From: Mycolicibacterium sp. lyk4-40-TYG-92
Lineage (GTDB): Bacteria > Actinomycetota > Actinomycetes > Mycobacteriales > Mycobacteriaceae
NCBI RefSeq assembly: GCF_030209435.1
Contig: NZ_JARVRX010000002.1
Coordinates: 248,001-312,000, forward strand
Direction: 5' to 3'
DNA length: 64,000 nt
The position numbers and the translations under genes were made by a program. The notes under the pieces are model-generated. The model was not told where the DNA came from, did not search any database, and worked only from the letters and a program-made list of their open reading frames with translations. Below, in pieces: positions 12,564 to 21,913 of this stretch; positions within the stretch are counted from its first letter, which is position 1, and each line of letters opens with the position of its first letter.

Positions 12564-14543
12564 ATGGCCCTGACTCCATTCCATGACCTGGATGCGTACC
12601 TCTCCCTACCCCGGGTGTCCGGGCTCGCCGTCTCGCCCGACGGCCGCCGCGTCGTCACGATGATCAGCGAACTGGACGACAAGGGCACCGAATTCATCAC
12701 CGCGGCTTGGGAACTCGATCCCGACGGTCAGCGCGAGGCACGCAGGCTGACGTACGGCGCCAAGGGGGAGTCGCAGCCCGCTTTCACCGCGGCGGGCGAC
12801 CTGCTGTTCGTCGCGGCGCGCCCCACCGACACCGACCAGGACCCCGCCGCGGCTCTGTGGCAATTGCCCGCCAATGGCGGTGAAGCACAACGGATTCTCG
12901 AGCTGGCGGGCGGCGTCAGTGCAGTACACACCGCGCGCTCGGCCGACGTCGTGGTGGTGACGGCACCGCTGTTGCCGTCCGCCGGCACACCCGACGATGA
13001 CAAGCGCCTACGGACCCTCCGCAAGGACAAGAAGGTGTCGGCGATACTGCACACCGGATACCCGGTGCGGCATTGGGACCACGACCTGGGCCCGGATCAC
13101 GCGCATCTGCTTCGGGTCGAATCCGGTGCGGCGCACGACATCACACCGGAACCGGGGATGGCGCTGAACGAGGCCGCTGTGGCCGTCAGCGCGGATGGGC
13201 GCTTCGCAGTCGCCTCCTGGGAGCTCCCCGCGCCGGGGGCCGCGCTGCGCAGCGTGCTGGTCCGCATCGACATCGCCACGGGGGAGCGCACGGTGATCGC
13301 CGATGACCCGGCCGCCGACCTGGGGAGCCCGGCGATCTCGCCTGACGGCAACTCCGTCGCGTACCTGCGCGAGACGCACTCGACGCCGGAGCAAGCGCCG
13401 CGGATCACCCTGTGCCGTCAGGACTTCGGTGGCGAGCCGGTGGAGCTCACCGCGCACTGGGACCGCTGGCCGGCATCGGTGACCTGGTCGCACGACGGGT
13501 CGACGCTGCTGATCACCGCGGACGACAACGGCCGGGCGCCCATCTTCGCCGTCGACCCCTCGAGTGGCGCGGTCACGCAGGTGACGCACGACGACTTCGC
13601 CTACAGCGAGGTGCGGCCCGTTGCCGGTGGCGCACTCTATGCCCTGCGCAGCAGCTACCTAGCCCCGCCGCACCCGGTCCGGATCGACGCCGACGGCTCC
13701 GTCACCGTGCTCCCGTGCGTCGAATTTCCCGAATTGCCAGGCGAATTGGTCGAGGTGACGGCAACCACGGACGACGGTGAGGCCGTTCGTTCCTGGCTGA
13801 CACTGCCGGCCGGCGACACCGCCGCGCCGCTGGTGCTCTGGGTGCACGGCGGGCCGCTGGGCAGCTGGAACACCTGGCACTGGCGGTGGAATCCCTGGCT
13901 GCTCACCGCGCTCGGTTACGCGGTGCTGATGCCGGATCCCGCACTGTCCACCGGATACGGTCAGGACTTCATCCAACGTGGCTGGGGTGCTTGGGGTTTC
14001 GCGCCGTACACCGATCTGATGGCGGCTGTCGACGGGGCGCGCGCGCACCCGCGGATCGACGCCGGCCGGATCGCCGCCATGGGCGGCTCGTTCGGTGGCT
14101 ACATGGCCAACTGGATCGCCGGGCACACCGACCGGTTCGCCGCGATCGTCACGCACGCCAGCCTGTGGGCGCTGGACCAGTTCGGGCCGACGACCGACGG
14201 CGCCTACTGGTGGGCGCGGGAGATGACACCCGAGATGGCCGAACGCAATTCGCCGCATCTGCACGTGGAGAACATCAGGTCCCCGATGTTGGTGATCCAC
14301 GGCGACAAGGACTACCGCGTGCCGATCGGTGAAGGCCTGCGGTTGTGGAACGACCTACTGACCCGGTCGGGACTGCCGGCCGACGACACCGGCGGCACCG
14401 CGCACCGCTACCTCTACTACCCGTCGGAAGGGCACTGGATCGCCGGGCCGCAGCACGCCAAGATCTGGTACCAGGTGGTGACGGCGTTCCTGTCCGAGCA
14501 CGTGCTCGACGAACACATCGACCTGCCGGAGACCCTCGGTTAG
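12564..14543 (+). CDS. S9 family prolyl oligopeptidase-like serine peptidase
   Basis: The protein has 659 residues from ATG 12564. The first 400 residues form a beta-propeller with repeated SPDG blocks (VSPDGRRV, ISPDGNSV, WSHDGSTL). The C-terminal alpha/beta hydrolase domain has the catalytic motif GGSFGGYMANW with Ser near 509, the acid region VIHGDKDYRVP, and YPSEGHWI for His. The order of domains and motif fit the acylaminoacyl-peptidase/DPP branch of family S9. No signal sequence is seen, so it probably works on small peptides in the cytoplasm. It lies 40 bp after the hydrolase and 9 bp before the next gene, suggesting an operon. Confidence 0.9.
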   Translation: MALTPFHDLDAYLSLPRVSGLAVSPDGRRVVTMISELDDKGTEFITAAWELDPDGQREARRLTYGAKGESQPAFTAAGDLLFVAARPTDTDQDPAAALWQLPANGGEAQRILELAGGVSAVHTARSADVVVVTAPLLPSAGTPDDDKRLRTLRKDKKVSAILHTGYPVRHWDHDLGPDHAHLLRVESGAAHDITPEPGMALNEAAVAVSADGRFAVASWELPAPGAALRSVLVRIDIATGERTVIADDPAADLGSPAISPDGNSVAYLRETHSTPEQAPRITLCRQDFGGEPVELTAHWDRWPASVTWSHDGSTLLITADDNGRAPIFAVDPSSGAVTQVTHDDFAYSEVRPVAGGALYALRSSYLAPPHPVRIDADGSVTVLPCVEFPELPGELVEVTATTDDGEAVRSWLTLPAGDTAAPLVLWVHGGPLGSWNTWHWRWNPWLLTALGYAVLMPDPALSTGYGQDFIQRGWGAWGFAPYTDLMAAVDGARAHPRIDAGRIAAMGGSFGGYMANWIAGHTDRFAAIVTHASLWALDQFGPTTDGAYWWAREMTPEMAERNSPHLHVENIRSPMLVIHGDKDYRVPIGEGLRLWNDLLTRSGLPADDTGGTAHRYLYYPSEGHWIAGPQHAKIWYQVVTAFLSEHVLDEHIDLPETLG

Positions 14544-14552
14544 GTTGGCAGC

Positions 14553-15812
14553 ATGACCGCACCGCAGCGCGAATTCGACATCGTCCTCTACGGCGCCACC
14601 GGCTTCGTCGGGAAGCTGACCGCCCTCTACCTGGCCGAGAACGGAGGACAGGCGCGGATCGCGCTGGCGGGCCGGTCGATGGACAAACTGGCCGCCGTCC
14701 GGGATTCCCTCGGCGCGGCCGGACAGGGCTGGGCACTGATCCAGGCCGACGCCTCGTCACAGCACACCCTCGATGCCATGGCCGAGCGGACGCAGGTGGT
14801 CGTCACCACTGTGGGTCCGTACCTCAAATACGGCCTGCCGCTGGTGGCGGCGTGCGCTGCCGCCGGCACCGACTACGCCGACCTCACCGGTGAGAGCCTG
14901 TTCATCCGGGAGAGCATCGACCTGTTCCACAAGCAGGCCGCCGACACCGGCGCCCGCATCGTGCACTCGTGCGGATTCGATTCCATCCCTTCGGATCTCA
15001 CCGTCTACGCGCTGTACAAGGCAGCGCAGGCGGACGATGCCGGCGAACTCACGGACACTGACTACGTGCTCCGTGGATTCTCGGGCGGGGTCTCCGGCGG
15101 CACCGTCGCCTCGATGCTCGAGCTGTTCTCACGGACGTCCGCTGACGAGGAACTGCGCCAGACCATGCTGGACCCCTACACGCTGACCACCGATCGCGGC
15201 GCCGAGCCCGACCTCGGCCACCAGACCGACACCCCGTGGCGCCGGGGCCGGGACATCGCCCCGGAACTCACCGGGACCTGGACCGGTGCCTTCGTCATGG
15301 CGGTGGCCAACACCCGCATCGTGCGCCGCAGCAATGCGCTGCTGGACTGGGAGTACGGCCGCCGGTTGCGGTACTCGGAGCACATGAGCCTGGGGTCGTC
15401 GCCCATCGCGCCCGTGGCCTCGGCGCTGGGCACCGCGGCCAACGCCGCCGTCATGAACCTCGGCAGCCGCTTCTTCAACAAGCTGCCCCGCGGCCTGATC
15501 GACCGCGTCGTGCCAAAGCCCGGGACCGGGCCCAGCGAGCAGGCGCGGGACAAGGGCCACTACCGCGTCGAGACCTACACCCGCACCACCAGCGGCGCCC
15601 GGTACCGCTCGGTGATGGCGCAGCAGGGCGACCCTGGCTACAAGGCCACCGCGGTGCTGTTGGGCGAGAGCGGGCTGGCGCTGGCCCTCGACCGCGACCG
15701 GCTGTCGGATTTGACGGGCGTCCTGACACCCGCCGCCGCGATGGGCGACGTGCTGATGACCCGGTTGCCGGCCGCCGGCGTCACGTTCGAAACCGAGGCG
15801 CTGGGGCGCTGA
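14553..15812 (+). CDS. Saccharopine dehydrogenase-like / trans-acting enoyl reductase family protein
   Basis: The protein has 419 residues. An N-terminal Rossmann motif VLYGATGFVGKLTALYL (about residues 11-27) is followed by GPYLKYG and HSCGFDSIPSDL, marks of the mycobacterial saccharopine-dehydrogenase-like family (Rv2449c). One relative, Rv2953, is the trans-acting enoyl reductase of phthiocerol/phenolic glycolipid synthesis, which explains the usual annotation. A role in lipid reduction is therefore plausible but not shown. It sits 9 bp behind the S9 peptidase gene and matches Rv2449c by position next to valS. Confidence 0.87.
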   Translation: MTAPQREFDIVLYGATGFVGKLTALYLAENGGQARIALAGRSMDKLAAVRDSLGAAGQGWALIQADASSQHTLDAMAERTQVVVTTVGPYLKYGLPLVAACAAAGTDYADLTGESLFIRESIDLFHKQAADTGARIVHSCGFDSIPSDLTVYALYKAAQADDAGELTDTDYVLRGFSGGVSGGTVASMLELFSRTSADEELRQTMLDPYTLTTDRGAEPDLGHQTDTPWRRGRDIAPELTGTWTGAFVMAVANTRIVRRSNALLDWEYGRRLRYSEHMSLGSSPIAPVASALGTAANAAVMNLGSRFFNKLPRGLIDRVVPKPGTGPSEQARDKGHYRVETYTRTTSGARYRSVMAQQGDPGYKATAVLLGESGLALALDRDRLSDLTGVLTPAAAMGDVLMTRLPAAGVTFETEALGR

Positions 15813-15911
15813 TTCGCGCAGCAAGCGCCGAAGTGCTGTGCCTCGCCGCTGACCCGGCTAGTGTCGGCGGCGAGGTTTCACACACATCCCGGGGACATGA
15901 GGTGGAAAGCC

Positions 15912-16541
15912 ATGGCTGGTCTTGACGAACTGCTCAATCAGATTCCGACACAAGAGATTGCGGCCAAGCTCGGCGCTGATGAAGGCGAGGTGAACAGCGC
16001 CGTACAACAACTGGTGCCGTTGCTGGTGGGCGGCCTGCAGCACAACGCGGAGGACCCTGATACCGCGGCCGGCATCGAGAACGACGCCGCCGGCCACGCG
16101 GCGAGCGGGCTGCTCGACGGTGGCGTGACCGTCGACCAGGTCAACCAGGACCAGGGCGCCGATGCCGTCGCGAAGATCTTCGGTGGCAATGACAGCGGCC
16201 AGGTCGCGTCGGCGCTCGCCGGTGGCGGCGCCGGCAACAGCGAGCTGATCCAGAAGCTGCTGCCGATCCTGGCGCCCATCGTGCTGGCCTACATCGGCAA
16301 GCAGCTCACCGGTGGTGGTGGCGGGGCGTCGACGCCTGCGGCATCCGGCGGTGGTCTCGGCGACGTGCTGGGCAACATCCTCGGCGGCGCGCTCGGTGGT
16401 AACAACGCGGGCGGCAACTCGAACTCCGGTGACAATCCGCTCGGCAACATCCTGGGCAGCGTCCTCGGCGGCGGTGGCAACCAGGGCGCCGGTGGCGTGC
16501 TCGGCAGTGTCCTGGGTGGCCTGTTCGGCAACAAGAAATAG
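15912..16541 (+). CDS. DUF937 domain protein with glycine-rich tail
   Basis: The protein has 209 residues. ATG 15912 (MAGLDELLNQIP) follows GGTGGAAAG and fits family starts better than an in-frame GTG at 15861. Residues 1-115 match the DUF937 pattern (repeated short helices, QLVPLLVGGLQHNAED). Residues 120-209 are a low-complexity glycine/asparagine/leucine region with several GNILGG or GSVLGG units. No membrane segment or signal peptide is clear. The function of DUF937 is unknown; the repetitive tail suggests self-association. Confidence 0.82.
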   Translation: MAGLDELLNQIPTQEIAAKLGADEGEVNSAVQQLVPLLVGGLQHNAEDPDTAAGIENDAAGHAASGLLDGGVTVDQVNQDQGADAVAKIFGGNDSGQVASALAGGGAGNSELIQKLLPILAPIVLAYIGKQLTGGGGGASTPAASGGGLGDVLGNILGGALGGNNAGGNSNSGDNPLGNILGSVLGGGGNQGAGGVLGSVLGGLFGNKK

Positions 16542-16604
16542 GCCGTGGGCCTGCCGCTTGCGGGCGACCACGGGACTCACCACTTCTAGCTGCGTTGGGG
16601 CGCT

Positions 16605-16635
16605 TTTACGTGTACTCACGGGGTTTACCTAGAAT
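16605..16635 (+). promoter_or_regulatory. Leaderless promoter of valS
   Basis: A TAGAAT -10 box at 16630-16635 ends 6 nt before the GTG at 16642, so the expected transcription start coincides with the start codon. TTTACG at 16605-16610 (19-bp spacer) is the best -35. Leaderless mRNAs are common in mycobacteria. Confidence 0.6.
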
Positions 16636-16641
16636 TGGCCG

Positions 16642-19323
16642 GTGACTGCCAGCGATAGACCTGATCCCGCGACCGTGACTGCGGCCTCCGATGCGGCAAC
16701 AGCCCTGCCCAAAACGTGGGATCCGAGCGCGGTAGAAGCTGACATGTACCAGGGCTGGGTCGATGCCGGGTACTTCACCGCCGACCCGACCAGCGACAAG
16801 CCGCCGTACTCCATCGTGCTGCCGCCGCCGAACGTCACGGGCAGCCTGCACATGGGCCATGCGCTCGACCACACCCTGATGGACGCGCTCACCCGGCGTA
16901 AGCGCATGCAGGGCTACGAGGTGCTGTGGCTGCCCGGCATGGACCACGCCGGTATCGCGACGCAGACCCTGGTCGAGAAGCAGCTCGCCGCGGATGGCAA
17001 GACCAAGGAAGACTTCGGTCGCGAGGGCTTCGTGGAGAAGGTCTGGGAGTGGAAGCGCGAGTCCGGCGGGACCATCGGCGGCCAGATGCGCCGCCTGGGC
17101 GACGGCGTCGACTGGAGCCGGGACCGCTTCACCATGGACGAAGGCCTGTCGCGCGCCGTCCGCACCATCTTCAAGCGGCTGTTCGACGCCGGCCTGATCT
17201 ACCGCGCCGAGCGGCTGGTCAACTGGTCGCCGGTGCTGGAGACCGCCATCTCCGACCTCGAGGTCAAGTACGACGACGTCGAGGGTGAACTGGTCTCGTT
17301 CCGGTACGGCTCGATGAACGACGCGGAGCCCCACATCGTGGTCGCGACGACGCGACTCGAGACGATGCTCGGTGATACCGCCATCGCCGTGCACCCCGAG
17401 GACGAGCGCTACCGCGCGCTGGTCGGCAGCACCCTGCCGCACCCTTTCCTGGACCGCGACATCATCATCGTGGCCGACGAGCACGTCGACCCCGAATTCG
17501 GCACCGGCGCAGTCAAAGTCACGCCCGCGCACGATCCGAACGACTTCGAGATCGGCATGCGCCACAACCTGGCGATGACGACCATCATGGACACCAAGGG
17601 CAACATCGCCGGTACCGGAACCGAATTCGACGGCATGGACCGCTTCGAGGCCCGTGTCAAGGTGCGCGAGAAGCTGGCCGCCGAGGGCCGGATCGTCGCC
17701 GAAAAGCGGCCGTACCTGCACAGCGTCGGGCACTCCGAGCGCAGCGGCGAGGCCATCGAGCCGCGGCTGTCCATGCAGTGGTGGGTCAAGGTGGAGTCGC
17801 TGGCCAAGGCCGCCGGTGACGCAGTCCGTAACGGCAACACGGTGATTCACCCCACCAGCCTGGAACCGCGCTGGTTCGCCTGGGTCGACGACATGCACGA
17901 CTGGTGCATCTCGCGGCAGCTCTGGTGGGGCCACCGCATCCCGATCTGGCACGGCCCGGACGGCGAGACCGTCTGCGTCGGCCCGGACGAGGAGCCGCCG
18001 GCCGGCTGGGAGCAGGACCCCGACGTGCTCGACACGTGGTTCTCCTCGGCGCTGTGGCCGTTCTCGACCATGGGCTGGCCGGATAAGACCCCCGAGCTCG
18101 AGAAGTTCTATCCCACAACGGTTCTCGTCACCGGCTACGACATCCTGTTCTTCTGGGTGGCCCGCATGATGATGTTCGGCACGTTCGTGGCCGACGATCC
18201 GGTGCTGGGTGGGGCAAAGGTGCCCTTCGAGAACGTCTTCCTGCACGGCCTGATTCGCGATCAGTTCGGGCAGAAGATGAGCAAGTCCAAGGGCAACGGC
18301 ATCGACCCGCTGGACTGGGTCGAGATGTTCGGCGCCGACGCGCTGCGCTTCACCCTGGCCCGCGGTGCCAGCCCGGGCGGCGACCTGTCAATCGGTGAGG
18401 ACCACGCCCGCGCCTCTCGCAACTTCGCGACCAAGCTGTTCAACGCAACGCGGTTCGCGATGATGAACGGTGCGGCACCCGCTGCGCTGCCTGATGCCGC
18501 CGAACTCACCGACGCCGACCGCTGGATCCTGGGCCGGCTCGAAGAGGTTCGCGCCGAAGTGGACAACACGCTGGAGCGCTACGAGTTCAGCCGGGCCTGC
18601 GAGGCGCTGTACCACTTCGCGTGGGACGAGTTCTGTGACTGGTACCTCGAGCTCGCGAAAGCTCAACTGTTCGAAGGTGGTTCGCGTGCCGAACACACCA
18701 AGGCCGTGCTGGCCGCGGTGCTCGATGTGTTGCTCAAGCTGCTGCACCCGGTGATGCCGTTCGTCACCGAGGCGCTGTGGAAGTCGCTGACCGGTGGCGA
18801 GTCGGTGGTCATCGCCGAGTGGCCGCAGGCCTCCGGTGTGGCTCTGGATCAGGTTTCCGCCGGGCGCATCACCGACATGCAGAAGTTGATCACCGAGGTG
18901 CGCCGGTTCCGCAGTGACCAGGGCCTCAACGACCGGCAGAAGGTGCCGGCCCGCCTGGTGGGCATCAGCGAGGCCGATCTGGATGCCCAGGTGGCCGCGG
19001 TGACGTCCCTGGCGTGGCTGACCGAGCCGGCCGACGACTTCAGCCCCTCCGCGGCAGTGGAGGTCCGGTTGTCGAAGGGCACCGTCGTGGTCGAGGTGGA
19101 CACCTCGGGCACTGTCGACGTCGCCGCCGAGCGGCGCCGACTGGAGAAGGACCTGGCCGCCGCGCAGAAGGAACTCGCCCAGACCGCAGGCAAATTGGGC
19201 AACGAGGCGTTCCTCGCGAAGGCGCCGGAGGATGTGGTCGCCAAGATCCGGGCCCGCCAGCAACTGGCCCAGGAAGAGGTCGACCGGATCAACACCCGGC
19301 TGGCCGGCCTCCCGTCCGCATGA
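16642..19323 (+). CDS. valS: Valyl-tRNA synthetase
   Basis: The protein has 893 residues and starts at GTG 16642. It is a class I synthetase: the HIGH element reads [12 protein letters not shown] near residue 65, and KMSKSKGNG is near residue 550. The editing (CP1) domain includes [10 protein letters not shown] and the anticodon-binding region follows KMSKS. The last 70 residues form the ValRS coiled-coil arm ([18 protein letters not shown]). Charges tRNA-Val in the cytoplasm. The stop overlaps the folC start, so valS-folC-DUF4233 read as one unit, as in M. tuberculosis Rv2448c-Rv2446c. Confidence 0.97.
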   Translation: MTASDRPDPATVTAASDAATALPKTWDPSAVEADMYQGWVDAGYFTADPTSDKPPYSIVLPPPNVTGSLHMGHALDHTLMDALTRRKRMQGYEVLWLPGMDHAGIATQTLVEKQLAADGKTKEDFGREGFVEKVWEWKRESGGTIGGQMRRLGDGVDWSRDRFTMDEGLSRAVRTIFKRLFDAGLIYRAERLVNWSPVLETAISDLEVKYDDVEGELVSFRYGSMNDAEPHIVVATTRLETMLGDTAIAVHPEDERYRALVGSTLPHPFLDRDIIIVADEHVDPEFGTGAVKVTPAHDPNDFEIGMRHNLAMTTIMDTKGNIAGTGTEFDGMDRFEARVKVREKLAAEGRIVAEKRPYLHSVGHSERSGEAIEPRLSMQWWVKVESLAKAAGDAVRNGNTVIHPTSLEPRWFAWVDDMHDWCISRQLWWGHRIPIWHGPDGETVCVGPDEEPPAGWEQDPDVLDTWFSSALWPFSTMGWPDKTPELEKFYPTTVLVTGYDILFFWVARMMMFGTFVADDPVLGGAKVPFENVFLHGLIRDQFGQKMSKSKGNGIDPLDWVEMFGADALRFTLARGASPGGDLSIGEDHARASRNFATKLFNATRFAMMNGAAPAALPDAAELTDADRWILGRLEEVRAEVDNTLERYEFSRACEALYHFAWDEFCDWYLELAKAQLFEGGSRAEHTKAVLAAVLDVLLKLLHPVMPFVTEALWKSLTGGESVVIAEWPQASGVALDQVSAGRITDMQKLITEVRRFRSDQGLNDRQKVPARLVGISEADLDAQVAAVTSLAWLTEPADDFSPSAAVEVRLSKGTVVVEVDTSGTVDVAAERRRLEKDLAAAQKELAQTAGKLGNEAFLAKAPEDVVAKIRARQQLAQEEVDRINTRLAGLPSA

Positions 19324-20768
19324 GCGCCCCCACGCCCGACGAGATCGCCGAACTGCTGCAGGTCGAGTACCTGCTCGACCAGCGGTGGCCGGAAACGAAG
19401 ATCGAGCCCAGCACCGTACGCATCGAGGCGCTGCTGGAGATGCTCGGCTCGCCGCAGCGCGGCTACCCGAGCATCCACGTGGCCGGCACCAACGGCAAGA
19501 CGTCGGTCACCCGCATGATCGACGCGCTGCTGACGGCGTTCTCGCGGCGCACCGGCCGGACGACCAGCCCGCACCTGCAGGCTGCCACCGAGCGCATCGC
19601 GATCGACGGAAAACCCATCAGCCCAGCGCAATACGTCGCCACGTACACGGAGATCGAACCGTTCGTGGAGATCGTCGACCGGCAGTCCCAGGCCGGCGAG
19701 CTGGCCGGCGAACTGGGTGAGCCCGGCCCCAAGATGAGCAAGTTCGAGGTGCTCACCGCCATGGCGTTCGCGGCCTTCGCCGACGCGCCGGTGGACGTCG
19801 CCGTCGTCGAAACCGGCTTGGGCGGACGGTGGGATGCCACCAACGTCGTCGACGCCCCGGTCGCGGTCATCACCCCGATCGGCATGGACCACACCGACTT
19901 TCTCGGCGACACCATTGCCGCGATCGCGGGGGAGAAGGCCGGCATCATCGCGCGCCAGCAGCCCGGCCTGGTGCCCGCGGGTACCGACCTCAGCACCGTC
20001 GCGGTGATCGCCCGCCAGGTTCCCGAGGCAATGGAAGTGCTGATGGCGCAGGCGGTTACGGCCGACGCCGCGGTGGCGCGCGAGGACTCGGAGTTCGCGG
20101 TCCGCAGCCGGCAGGTCGCCGTCGGTGGGCAGGTGCTGGAACTGCAGGGCCTCGGCGGCGTCTACACCGACATCTTCCTGCCGCTGCACGGCGAGCATCA
20201 GGCGCACAATGCCGTCCTGGCGCTGGCCGCGGTGGAGGCGTTCTTCGGAGCCGGAGCCGACCGTCAGCTCGACGTCGACACCGTGCGCGCGGGCTTCGCC
20301 TCGGTGACCAACCCCGGCCGCCTGGAGCGGATGCGCAGTGCGCCGACGGTGTTCATCGACGCCGCGCACAACCCGGCCGGTGCCGCCGCCCTCGCCGACG
20401 CGCTGCAGACGGAGTTCGAGTTCCGGTTCCTGGTCGGCGTCATCTCGGTCATGGCCGACAAGGACGTCGCCGGCATCCTGACCGCGCTCGAGCCGGCGTT
20501 CGATCTGGTGGTCGTGACCCACAACGGGTCGCCGCGCGCCATGGACACCGAGACGCTGGCGTCCCTGGCAGAGGAGACCTTCGGCCCCGAACGCGTCGTC
20601 ACCGCGCCCAACCTGGCCGACGCCATCGAGGCGGCGACGGCGCTGGTGGAGGAGTCGGGCAACGACTACGGCTCGTCCGACGGTTTCTCCGGCTCGGGCA
20701 TGGTGATCACCGGTTCGGTCGTGACGGCCGGCGCGGCCCGCACTCTCTTCGGAAAGGAACCGGCGTGA
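19320..20768 (+). CDS. folC: Dihydrofolate/folylpolyglutamate synthase
   Basis: The protein has 482 residues from ATG 19320, overlapping the valS stop by 4 bp; the frame is open further upstream within valS but that part is a shadow. [15 protein letters not shown] near residue 58 is the Mur-ligase/FolC P-loop; [21 protein letters not shown] and [12 protein letters not shown] follow in family order. It adds glutamates to folates and makes dihydrofolate from dihydropteroate. Position matches Rv2447c. Confidence 0.96.
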   Translation: MSAPTPDEIAELLQVEYLLDQRWPETKIEPSTVRIEALLEMLGSPQRGYPSIHVAGTNGKTSVTRMIDALLTAFSRRTGRTTSPHLQAATERIAIDGKPISPAQYVATYTEIEPFVEIVDRQSQAGELAGELGEPGPKMSKFEVLTAMAFAAFADAPVDVAVVETGLGGRWDATNVVDAPVAVITPIGMDHTDFLGDTIAAIAGEKAGIIARQQPGLVPAGTDLSTVAVIARQVPEAMEVLMAQAVTADAAVAREDSEFAVRSRQVAVGGQVLELQGLGGVYTDIFLPLHGEHQAHNAVLALAAVEAFFGAGADRQLDVDTVRAGFASVTNPGRLERMRSAPTVFIDAAHNPAGAAALADALQTEFEFRFLVGVISVMADKDVAGILTALEPAFDLVVVTHNGSPRAMDTETLASLAEETFGPERVVTAPNLADAIEAATALVEESGNDYGSSDGFSGSGMVITGSVVTAGAARTLFGKEPA

Positions 20769-21139
20769 CCGCCCCGAATCAGCCTGACCCCTGGAAGAGC
20801 TTCCGCGGCGTGATGGCCGGCACTCTGATCCTGGAAGTGATCGTGGTGCTCCTGGCGCTGCCGGTGGTGTCGGTGTTCCACGGCGGGCTGACTCCGCTCA
20901 GCAGCGGTTATCTGATCGGCATGGCGATCGTCCTGGCCCTGCTGTCGGGGCTGCAGGGCCGCTCGTGGGCGCTGTGGGCCAACATCGGGATGCAGTTCGT
21001 CCTGATCCTCGGCGTGTTCATCGACGTCACCATCGGCATCGTCGGCATCATCTTCCTGCTCGTCTGGGTCCTCATCGCGTATCTGCGGTCCGAGGTCAAG
21101 CGCCGCCAGGACCGCGGCCTGCTGCCCGGCCAGCAGTGA
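20765..21139 (+). CDS. DUF4233 small membrane protein
   Basis: The protein has 124 residues from GTG 20765, overlapping the folC stop by 4 bp. Three to four hydrophobic segments follow a short cytoplasmic start (about residues 18-38, 48-65, 72-110), ending in a basic tail [11 protein letters not shown]. Position and size match Rv2446c. Function is unknown; conserved linkage to folC across actinobacteria suggests co-regulation rather than a known joint activity. Confidence 0.87.
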   Translation: MTAPNQPDPWKSFRGVMAGTLILEVIVVLLALPVVSVFHGGLTPLSSGYLIGMAIVLALLSGLQGRSWALWANIGMQFVLILGVFIDVTIGIVGIIFLLVWVLIAYLRSEVKRRQDRGLLPGQQ

Positions 21140-21174
21140 GCTCCGCCCGAATCGCTCGATTCGGTTACTGACTA

Positions 21175-21180
21175 GTACGC
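21175..21180 (+). promoter_or_regulatory. -10 box of a probable leaderless ndk promoter
   Basis: TACGCT ends 8 nt before the ndk GTG at 21189, so transcription should begin at or within 2 nt of the start codon. No clear -35 is visible. Confidence 0.45.
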
Positions 21181-21188
21181 TGTCCGCC

Positions 21189-21599
21189 GTGACTGAGCAG
21201 ACCCTTGTTTTGATCAAGCCCGACGGCGTCAAGCGCAACCTGATCGGCGAAATCATCAGCCGGATCGAGCGCAAGGGCCTGACCTTCGCTGCTCTTGAGC
21301 TGAAGATCGTCAGCGTGGAGCTGGCGACCAAGCACTACGCCGAGCACGAGGGCAAGCCCTTCTTCGGTGACCTGCTGGAATTCATCACCTCCGGCCCGGT
21401 TGTGGCAGCGATCGTCGAAGGCCCGCGCGCTGTCGCCGCCTTCCGCCAGATCGCCGGCGGCACCGACCCGGTGGAGAAGGCCGCGACCGGCACCATCCGT
21501 GGTGACCTGGCCCTGATCACCCAGGACAACCTGGTGCACGGCTCGGATTCCCCGGAGTCCGCGGCCCGCGAAATCGCCCTCTGGTTCCCCGGTAACTGA
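21189..21599 (+). CDS. ndk: Nucleoside diphosphate kinase
   Basis: The protein has 136 residues, the usual family length. It starts [22 protein letters not shown], the conserved N-terminus, and has [16 protein letters not shown]; the phosphorylated active-site His is the one in VHGSD. It balances NTP and dNTP pools using ATP. Matches Rv2445c. A good hairpin follows, so it appears to be its own unit. Confidence 0.97.
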   Translation: MTEQTLVLIKPDGVKRNLIGEIISRIERKGLTFAALELKIVSVELATKHYAEHEGKPFFGDLLEFITSGPVVAAIVEGPRAVAAFRQIAGGTDPVEKAATGTIRGDLALITQDNLVHGSDSPESAAREIALWFPGN

Positions 21600-21607
21600 C
21601 ACTGTGG

Positions 21608-21634
21608 GCCGCCGGTAACGCAGCTACCGGCGGC
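21608..21634 (+). terminator. Hairpin terminator after ndk
   Basis: A perfect 10-bp stem (GCCGCCGGTA and TACCGGCGGC) with a 7-nt loop starts 8 bp after the ndk stop. No T-run follows. Confidence 0.65.
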
Positions 21635-21860
21635 ACCTCGTCGGAGATTGGCCGACGATGTGGGATACTGGCGTACGGGTGACCTGCTTCATACCAGGAG
21701 CGGACGCCCGGATGAAGACTTAGACGACGCGACCACCCGGAGAAATCCAGGTGCGGCGCCGACCGTCCAGCCATCATTCAGCCAGGCACCGAGGGCTCCC
21801 ATGGGCCGCTAGGTGCGAGACCACAACAATCTCGGGAGAAGTTCCCCGAGCCAATACAAG

Positions 21861-21902
21861 AAGCCCTCGCGTGGCCGCGTCGCACGACGCGCCCGGGGGC
21901 TT
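21861..21902 (+). promoter_or_regulatory. Large stem-loop in the rne leader next to the ribosome site
   Basis: AAGCCCTCG (21861-21869) pairs with CGGGGGCTT (21894-21902, one G-U pair). Inside is a second stem, CGCGTCG (21876-21882) with CGACGCG (21885-21891). The outer 3-prime arm ends next to GAGGAGA, the rne ribosome site. RNase E of E. coli controls its own mRNA through leader stem-loops, so autoregulation is possible here. Confidence 0.45.
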
Positions 21903-21913
21903 GAGGAGAATAC

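Larger units (their letters stand above)
21600..21913. other. ndk-rne intergenic region and rne leader
   Basis: It holds the ndk terminator and then some 250 bp without a gene. GATACT near 21662 could serve as a -10 for rne, leaving a leader of more than 230 nt that ends in a large stem-loop just before the rne ribosome site. Confidence 0.5.
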
